DNA of 64,000 bases, from positions 43,899-107,898 of the forward strand of contig NZ_JADKSJ010000003.1 of the NCBI RefSeq assembly GCF_015351235.1, read 5' to 3'. Positions 60,368 to 64,000 of this stretch are shown piece by piece. Each line of letters starts with the position of its first letter. Position 1 is the stretch's first letter. A program made the position numbers and the translations under genes. A model generated the notes under the pieces. The model was not told the origin of the DNA and ran no database searches. It saw only the letters and a list, made by a program, of their open reading frames with translations. This DNA comes from Plantibacter sp. VKM Ac-2880 (GTDB lineage: Bacteria; Actinomycetota; Actinomycetes; Actinomycetales; Microbacteriaceae).

Positions 60368-60829
60368 ATGAGCGACGACCGAAGCAGGCTTGAGCGTGAG
60401 GACGACCAGGACCGCGACGTCGTCGCGCCGGGGCAGTTCGTCTCGGGCGGCTACCGACCGACGGAACGGCTGCCCGCAGACGTTCCGGCGATCGCGGACG
60501 TCAAGCGCGACTCGACCTTCCAGGCCGCCGACGGCAGCCTATGGAAAGCGTGCGGCGGCGAGATCCTCAACCACTTCGCATGGCGGCGAGCGCTCATCGT
60601 CACGCCAGAGGAACACCGCTCGATGGTCCGCTGGGACTGGGCACTCCTCCTCACGAGTGTGGGGCTCACTGGGCTCGCTGGCGTCGCCACGTTCGGTCTG
60701 GGGTTACTGCTCATCGGCAGCCTCATGATCGTGCCCGCACTGCTGGTGTTCTGGCGATGGCACCACGTCCGCCGAACCGTCATCGCGCACGTCGTCGCCC
60801 CGGGCATGGAAGACATCTACAGCGAGTAA
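60368..60829 (+). CDS. two-helix membrane protein
   Basis: 153 residues: an acidic cytosolic N-terminus (SRLEREDDQDRDVVAPGQ), then a hairpin of helices (WALLLTSVGLTGLAGVATFG and LLLIGSLMIVPALLVFWRW) and a short tail. The ATG at 60368 lies after CAGGGGAGAG. It diverges from leader promoter 6. The following gene on the same strand is also a membrane protein. Function unknown. Confidence 0.7.
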   Translation: MSDDRSRLEREDDQDRDVVAPGQFVSGGYRPTERLPADVPAIADVKRDSTFQAADGSLWKACGGEILNHFAWRRALIVTPEEHRSMVRWDWALLLTSVGLTGLAGVATFGLGLLLIGSLMIVPALLVFWRWHHVRRTVIAHVVAPGMEDIYSE

Positions 60830-60904
60830 TCGCCGCATTCCGGGGCAGATCAGCCCGCAGCCAACAAGAGCACCAGAAATCACATCGAATTGTTCGGGGG
60901 AACA

Positions 60905-61462
60905 ATGTCAGCACCGCAATCGAATCCGCCACAGCCCGCCGCAGAACCGGTGCCAGAGGACACGGATGAATCTCCGCTCACCGATGAGAACTTCAATGCG
61001 GCGAAGCGCAGTCTGATAACGCTCGTCGCTGGCGCCGTTTTGGGCGCAGGAGGAGTATGGGCGAAGACCGTTCTTGCCATCGAACCATGGTCCACAGTCG
61101 CCATTGTTGTTAGCTTGGCGCTCCTCTTGGCAGCGCTCATTCTCGCCTTTACTGCTGTGGCGAAAGGCTCTTCTACGCCGCAAGTCAAGAAGATTCGGCG
61201 GTACAAGTTCTTCGTAGCTTGGGGGTTCTTCTCACCAGTAGCAGCGGCAGCACTGGCCGGTCTACTGGCTGACAGTTTGATGTCAGTCAGGTACATCGCA
61301 ACACTCGTTGCGGTGGCTATCTTCATCGAAGTCGTGATCCAGGCATTGCTGAAATCTGACGTCAAGGGCCACCGGAGAGATGCGCTCGAACTCGCGTCAG
61401 TCGTCGTCGGTGTGACTGCTGCGGTGTGGGTGCTCGTCGGGGCCTTCCTCGCTCCTAGCTGA
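60905..61462 (+). CDS. four-helix membrane protein
   Basis: 185 residues: a Pro/Glu-rich cytosolic start, then four or five helices (LITLVAGAVLGAGGVWAKTV; VAIVVSLALLLAALILAFTA; FFSPVAAAALAGLLA; VAVAIFIEVVIQALL; LASVVVGVTAAVWVLVG). GGGGG precedes the ATG. The start codon lies within an inverted repeat, ATTGTTC/GAACAAT (60889-60906), which could fold over the ribosome binding site. Its 3' end overlaps the convergent macro-domain gene by 8 bp. Confidence 0.7.
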   Translation: MSAPQSNPPQPAAEPVPEDTDESPLTDENFNAAKRSLITLVAGAVLGAGGVWAKTVLAIEPWSTVAIVVSLALLLAALILAFTAVAKGSSTPQVKKIRRYKFFVAWGFFSPVAAAALAGLLADSLMSVRYIATLVAVAIFIEVVIQALLKSDVKGHRRDALELASVVVGVTAAVWVLVGAFLAPS

Positions 61463-61991
61463 GCCCCGGAGCCGGAGGCGACTGCTCGACCAGGACCACG
61501 CGTAGCGGATCGCCCTCCGCACAGCTCACCCGCTCGAGCGCCCGGATGATCTGCGAGCGCGACTCGGCGACGCTGAGCCCACCGGTGCCCGCCCCGATCA
61601 GCGGCATGGTCATCGACCGCGCGCCGTGCTCCGCAGCCATCAGCACGGCGCTACGGGCCGACTCGTGCACGCTTCGGGCACTTGCCCGCCAGTACCAGTG
61701 CAACCCGGCCACGTGGATGAGCATGGACACCCGATCGAAGTCGCCCGGGCCGGTCTGCACCGCCTGGCCGACGCGCAGCGTCCCGTGCCGTGCGAGGTCG
61801 ATCCAGGGGGCCTCACCGGTGCGCTTGCGGAGCTGCCCGCTTACCCCGCCGGGGCGGTAGAGACTCCGGGGCACGTAGTTCCGATTCCACGGGTTCACGA
61901 GCGCGTCAGCAGAGATCTCGAACAGGTCACCGACGACGCGTTCGAGAGCCACTCGTGGTGTGCGAACAGCGGAAGAGGTCATGAGATCCAT
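61455..61991 (-). CDS. macro domain protein
   Basis: 178 residues with the ADP-ribose-binding pattern: GDLFEISADALVNPWNRNYV, then GGVSGQLRKRTG (ribose loop), and MPLIGAGTGGLS (phosphate loop) before AESRSQIIRALE. Macro domains bind or remove ADP-ribose from proteins or nucleic acids and occur in toxin/antitoxin and phage-defence contexts. No ART-like partner gene is adjacent. The start near 61991 or the internal ATG at 61982 is plausible. Confidence 0.85.
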   Translation of the reverse strand: MDLMTSSAVRTPRVALERVVGDLFEISADALVNPWNRNYVPRSLYRPGGVSGQLRKRTGEAPWIDLARHGTLRVGQAVQTGPGDFDRVSMLIHVAGLHWYWRASARSVHESARSAVLMAAEHGARSMTMPLIGAGTGGLSVAESRSQIIRALERVSCAEGDPLRVVLVEQSPPAPGLS

Positions 61992-62065
61992 CCTGACGGT
62001 GTCGGCGCTCGCCGGAGTTGGTGGGCGGTCGGGGCGTGGCTCTGGTGTCGGGGCTCAGGCCGGTG

Positions 62066-62425
62066 TCAGATGAGTCCGATCGACCACAGTCGACCGGCGT
62101 GGGTGGCGTCCTCGAATCGGGCGAAGCGGTAGCGGGTCACGTCGCCCTCGGCGAACACGGCGAGCACGAAGGGGTGGGCCATCGACGATCCCTCAGGGGT
62201 GGAGCGGTAGGCGACCGCGGCCGCGAGTCCGGCGCTCAGCCACTGGTTGCTGGGCGTCGGCTCGAACCGCTCTAGCGGCGACTCGAGGTCGGCGCACCAG
62301 GTGGTGACCGCCAGGAAGTCCACGACGTCCTCGTGGAGGCCCGAGTGCATCGGCGGTGAGGCGATCTCGGCCGTCGCAGCGACATGGGCGAGGAAGGTGC
62401 GGAGGAGGGCGGGTGAGTGGGTCAT
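62066..62425 (-). CDS. hypothetical protein
   Basis: 119 residues: MTHSPALLRTFLAHVAATAE, helical first half, then beta strands at the end (HPFVLAVFAEGDVTRYRFAR). No membrane segment. It lies between the macro gene and the poly-G tract. No leader element upstream; family not recognised. Confidence 0.65.
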   Translation of the reverse strand: MTHSPALLRTFLAHVAATAEIASPPMHSGLHEDVVDFLAVTTWCADLESPLERFEPTPSNQWLSAGLAAAVAYRSTPEGSSMAHPFVLAVFAEGDVTRYRFARFEDATHAGRLWSIGLI

Positions 62426-62504
62426 GCGGTACTCCAGACGAGAACAGGATGCGGCGAGCGCCGGTAGAGGCCCCGAGTTTCCGGCGCAGCGCGGCCACAG
62501 AAAC

Positions 62505-62524
62505 GGGGGGGGGGGGGGGGGGGG
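62505..62524 (+). repeat. 20 bp homopolymeric G tract
   Basis: An uninterrupted run of 20 G, about 80 bp upstream of the start of the minus-strand gene ending at 62066 and about 105 bp past the stop of the 13-codon ORF. Such tracts are highly unstable in replication and in sequencing. Confidence 0.8.
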
Positions 62525-62629
62525 AGGTGATCGATCGCGGTTCGTTCGCTGGGCAGAGTGCGCGGCGGCGGTTTCGGGGTCCCCGGCTTGTAGCCGGCCC
62601 CAGGGCGCCGTCCGACGCCGGCGGCCCGT

Positions 62630-62671
62630 CTAGCGGGTGTGGGCCGGGGGGATGGTGTGGTGTGCGGTCAT
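62630..62671 (-). CDS. 13-residue peptide ORF under a leader promoter
   Basis: MTAHHTIPPAHTR then TAG. The ATG is preceded by AAGGAGAACACAAG, a perfect Shine-Dalgarno at normal spacing, and by leader promoter copy 7. This is the only coding unit the promoter could serve before the poly-G tract. It may be a genuine micro-protein, a leader peptide or the rump of a deleted gene. The composition (three His, three Thr) matches no family. Confidence 0.5.
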   Translation of the reverse strand: MTAHHTIPPAHTR

Positions 62672-62689
62672 CTTGTGTTCTCCTTAGCT

Positions 62690-62736
62690 GTAAACCTGAC
62701 GTTTATAACTATACAGACCCGTGGGAGAGAATGCAA
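62690..62736 (-). promoter_or_regulatory. leader promoter copy 7
   Basis: Minus strand: TTGCAT (62731-62736), 17 bp, TATAGT (62708-62713), TATAAACGTCAGGTTTAC. Same A-to-G leader variant as copy 4. Confidence 0.9.
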
Positions 62737-62751
62737 CCGCGAATCCGGGGT

Positions 62752-62778
62752 GTGGCCGGGGCGTTGCGCCCCGGCCAC
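62752..62778 (-). terminator. perfect 12 bp hairpin
   Basis: GTGGCCGGGGCG-TTG-CGCCCCGGCCAC, 6 bp past the stop of the minus-strand gene at 62785. It separates that gene from leader promoter 7. Confidence 0.8.
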
Positions 62779-62784
62779 GTCTGG

Positions 62785-63288
62785 CTAGACCTCCTCGGCA
62801 CTCCAATCGGTGACCTCGAATTCGGACAGGTTGCCCGCATTGACGGCGTCCCTGATCTCGTAGGTCTCGAGGTTTTCACGGGCCGACTGAGCGGCGGCCT
62901 CCTCGTCGTGGCCGGTGGCGTTCACGTAGACCGTCACCGTGGCGGAGACTTCGAGTGACACGGTGAACTCCCTATCGCGTCGCGGCCCGCCCATCTCCTC
63001 CGCGATGATGTCGTACTGCTCGCAGAAGCTCCTCGCCGTGGCGATCTCCATCGCCGCTTCCCAGAATGCCGTGAGGCGGCTGTCGCCGCCGTCCGTGATC
63101 TGCCCGTACTCGGCCCGGCGGAGGTTGGCGCGCAGCTGCTCGATCTCCGCGCGCTGTGCGTCGATGGTCTCCACAAGTTCGAGGCGACGACGGTCGGTCA
63201 CGACGGGCGCGGGAGGGGTTGCAAGCGCCGGGGTCGGCGCGGGTCCAACGGTCATCGTCGGGGCGGTGGTGTCGAGTGTCAACGTCAT
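62785..63288 (-). CDS. hypothetical coiled-coil protein, leader-regulon member
   Basis: 167 residues: a Thr/Pro-rich start, a coiled coil near residues 36-60 (LELVETIDAQRAEIEQLRAN), then helical sequence and a beta-rich end (REFTVSLEVSATVTVYVNAT) with AAAQSARENLETYEIRDAV. The C-terminal strand-helix pattern recalls small DpnD/PcfM-like element proteins, but weakly. AAGGAGAAACGC precedes the ATG. A single-gene cassette with a promoter and a terminator. Confidence 0.8.
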   Translation of the reverse strand: MTLTLDTTAPTMTVGPAPTPALATPPAPVVTDRRRLELVETIDAQRAEIEQLRANLRRAEYGQITDGGDSRLTAFWEAAMEIATARSFCEQYDIIAEEMGGPRRDREFTVSLEVSATVTVYVNATGHDEEAAAQSARENLETYEIRDAVNAGNLSEFEVTDWSAEEV

Positions 63289-63310
63289 GCGTTTCTCCTT
63301 GTTCGAAATG

Positions 63311-63356
63311 GTAAATCTGACGTTCTTAAAGATACGGGTAGCCACCGACATTCGAA
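63311..63356 (-). promoter_or_regulatory. leader promoter copy 8
   Basis: Minus strand: TTCGAA (63351-63356), 16 bp, TATCTT (63329-63334), then TAAGAACGTCAGATTTACC. The core GTCAGATTTACC is exact although the -10 and -35 are weaker. Confidence 0.8.
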
Positions 63357-63368
63357 CCGGCGCCAGGA

Positions 63369-63398
63369 GCGCGGGGCGGCACGACGGCCGCCCCGCGC
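63369..63398 (-). terminator. perfect 12 bp hairpin
   Basis: GCGCGGGGCGGC-ACGACG-GCCGCCCCGCGC, 8 bp past the stop of the minus-strand gene at 63407. Confidence 0.8.
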
Positions 63399-63406
63399 CC
63401 GCTGGC

Positions 63407-63805
63407 CTAGATGGATCGGTCCTGGTTGTACGCCCACGCCGCGAGGTCATCCAGGAACGCCGCGTGAGCCTCCTCCAGCGCCTTCCGCGAGTACCGCGCC
63501 CCGGCGGGCACCTCAACCGCCTGCAGGGGCGACGGCTCGTCGAACATGAGGAAGCGCTCCACGCCGCGCAGCTCCTCAGTGACCCGGATGGTCTTGCTCC
63601 GGTAGACGCGCCGGTTCCGGTCGTGGGACGTGTAGATGTGGACCGCCAGCCGTGCGGCGTCCCCGCGCTCGGTCGTGAACTCCGAGCCCCCCAGCGCCCA
63701 CGCCGTCGTCTTGCTCCGGTGCACGCTGTTGAACCGCTCCGGCGCGGGTTGGGTCTTGATGAGGATCGTCTTGCCGTCGAAGGCGGGGGCGATGGTCGTG
63801 GACAT
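63407..63805 (-). CDS. hypothetical protein, leader-regulon member
   Basis: 132 residues: MSTTIAPAFDGKTILIKTQP, a beta-rich basic first half (STERGDAARLAVHIYTSHDR-like, RVYRSKTIRVTEELRG), then a helical C-terminus (RKALEEAHAAFLDDLAAWAY). AAGGAGACACC precedes the ATG. Single-gene cassette with leader promoter copy 9 and a terminator. No family recognised. Confidence 0.8.
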   Translation of the reverse strand: MSTTIAPAFDGKTILIKTQPAPERFNSVHRSKTTAWALGGSEFTTERGDAARLAVHIYTSHDRNRRVYRSKTIRVTEELRGVERFLMFDEPSPLQAVEVPAGARYSRKALEEAHAAFLDDLAAWAYNQDRSI

Positions 63806-63826
63806 GGTGTCTCCTTCGTTGCGTTG

Positions 63827-63851
63827 GTAGATCTGACGTTCATAACGTTAT
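63827..63851 (-). promoter_or_regulatory. leader promoter copy 9 (most diverged)
   Basis: Minus strand: TTATGAACGTCAGATCTAC. The leader core is kept (ACGTCAGATCTAC) but the -10 is reduced to ATAACG and no clear -35 is visible. Confidence 0.65.
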
Positions 63852-64000
63852 GCGCACCCTCTGACACTGGAGCGCTGCGCTGTGTCGGCTGCCCCGCCGC
63901 TCTCGTCGTGCTCTCTGGTCTTTCGGACCTGCCGCCGTTTTTTTGGTTCGTTCACTTCTGTTTTTGGGGTTGCTTTTACTTCTGTTTCGGGTGTTGGGTT
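63852..64000. other. T-rich low-complexity end of window
   Basis: After 63930 the + strand is T/G-rich with TTTTTTT and two CTTCTGTTT segments. No gene is seen; the next gene lies outside the window. Confidence 0.5.

Noticed and set aside
61358..61372. AAATCTGACGT, matching part of the leader
   Set aside because: It lies inside a coding sequence, lacks the promoter and the TTTATA extension, and is probably chance.

Overview
The window is high-GC, densely coding DNA with frequent ATGA/GTGA stop-start overlaps and GTG starts. It encodes DUF11/DUF7507-type surface proteins ending in LASTG sorting signals and many small actinobacterial hypothetical families. This fits an actinomycete, most likely a Microbacteriaceae (Microbacterium-like); the genus cannot be fixed from sequence alone. 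No rRNA, tRNA, replication, integrase or complete conjugation genes were seen. The gene content (small orphan genes, DNA-processing proteins, decayed insertion sequences, duplicated fragments) is that of an accessory island or large mobile element.

Layout. 1-12.8 kb (left module): a CPBP-type membrane protease, a secreted HNH nuclease, small orphans, a GIY-YIG protein, a PD-(D/E)XK-like protein, a DUF1643 protein, then a long + strand run that starts with a divergent DprA and continues through an ASCH protein, a small FtsK-like ATPase, Cys-containing orphans and an SRAP (YedK/HMCES) protein. 12.9-41.2 kb (middle): two paralogous surface loci (13.2-21.2 and 33.5-41.2 kb). Each has a LuxR-type regulator facing away from a large LASTG-anchored surface protein, followed by small exported proteins, a TetR-like regulator and a second small DNA-binding module. 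Between them lie an ECF sigma/anti-sigma pair, duplicated broken histidine-kinase fragments, IS5- and IS30-like remnants, a methyltransferase, a K+ channel and acetyltransferases. 41.2-45.4 kb: a MacAB-like ABC exporter with an adaptor and an orphan response regulator. 45.8-47.7 kb: decayed copies of two left-module genes around a DsbA-like lipoprotein. 48-64 kb (right module): small orphans, an IS110 element, GNATs, a kinase-like P-loop protein, a macro-domain protein and a series of promoter-ORF-hairpin cassettes.

The most unusual feature is a shared promoter-leader. At nine places (3.6, 6.4, 53.3, 54.4, 58.4, 60.2, 62.7, 63.3, 63.8 kb) a near-consensus sigma-70-type promoter (TTGCNN, mostly 17 bp, TATAGT) is followed by an almost invariant leader, TATAAACGTCAGATTTAC, just before the ribosome binding site of a mostly small orphan gene (one is only 13 codons). 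Most of these genes end in a strong hairpin. The leader core recurs in the loop of an intrinsic terminator at 2532-2586, in the antisense sense for that transcript. This suggests either an antisense RNA controlling the regulon or a shared nucleic-acid-binding site. The regulon occurs only in the two outer modules and includes the DprA operon. A coordinately expressed set of early or transfer-related genes is my inference.

The two surface loci are the second main theme. In locus 1 the TetR-like regulator is fused to a second DNA-binding domain with an intact internal ribosome binding site; in locus 2 the same domain is a separate gene.
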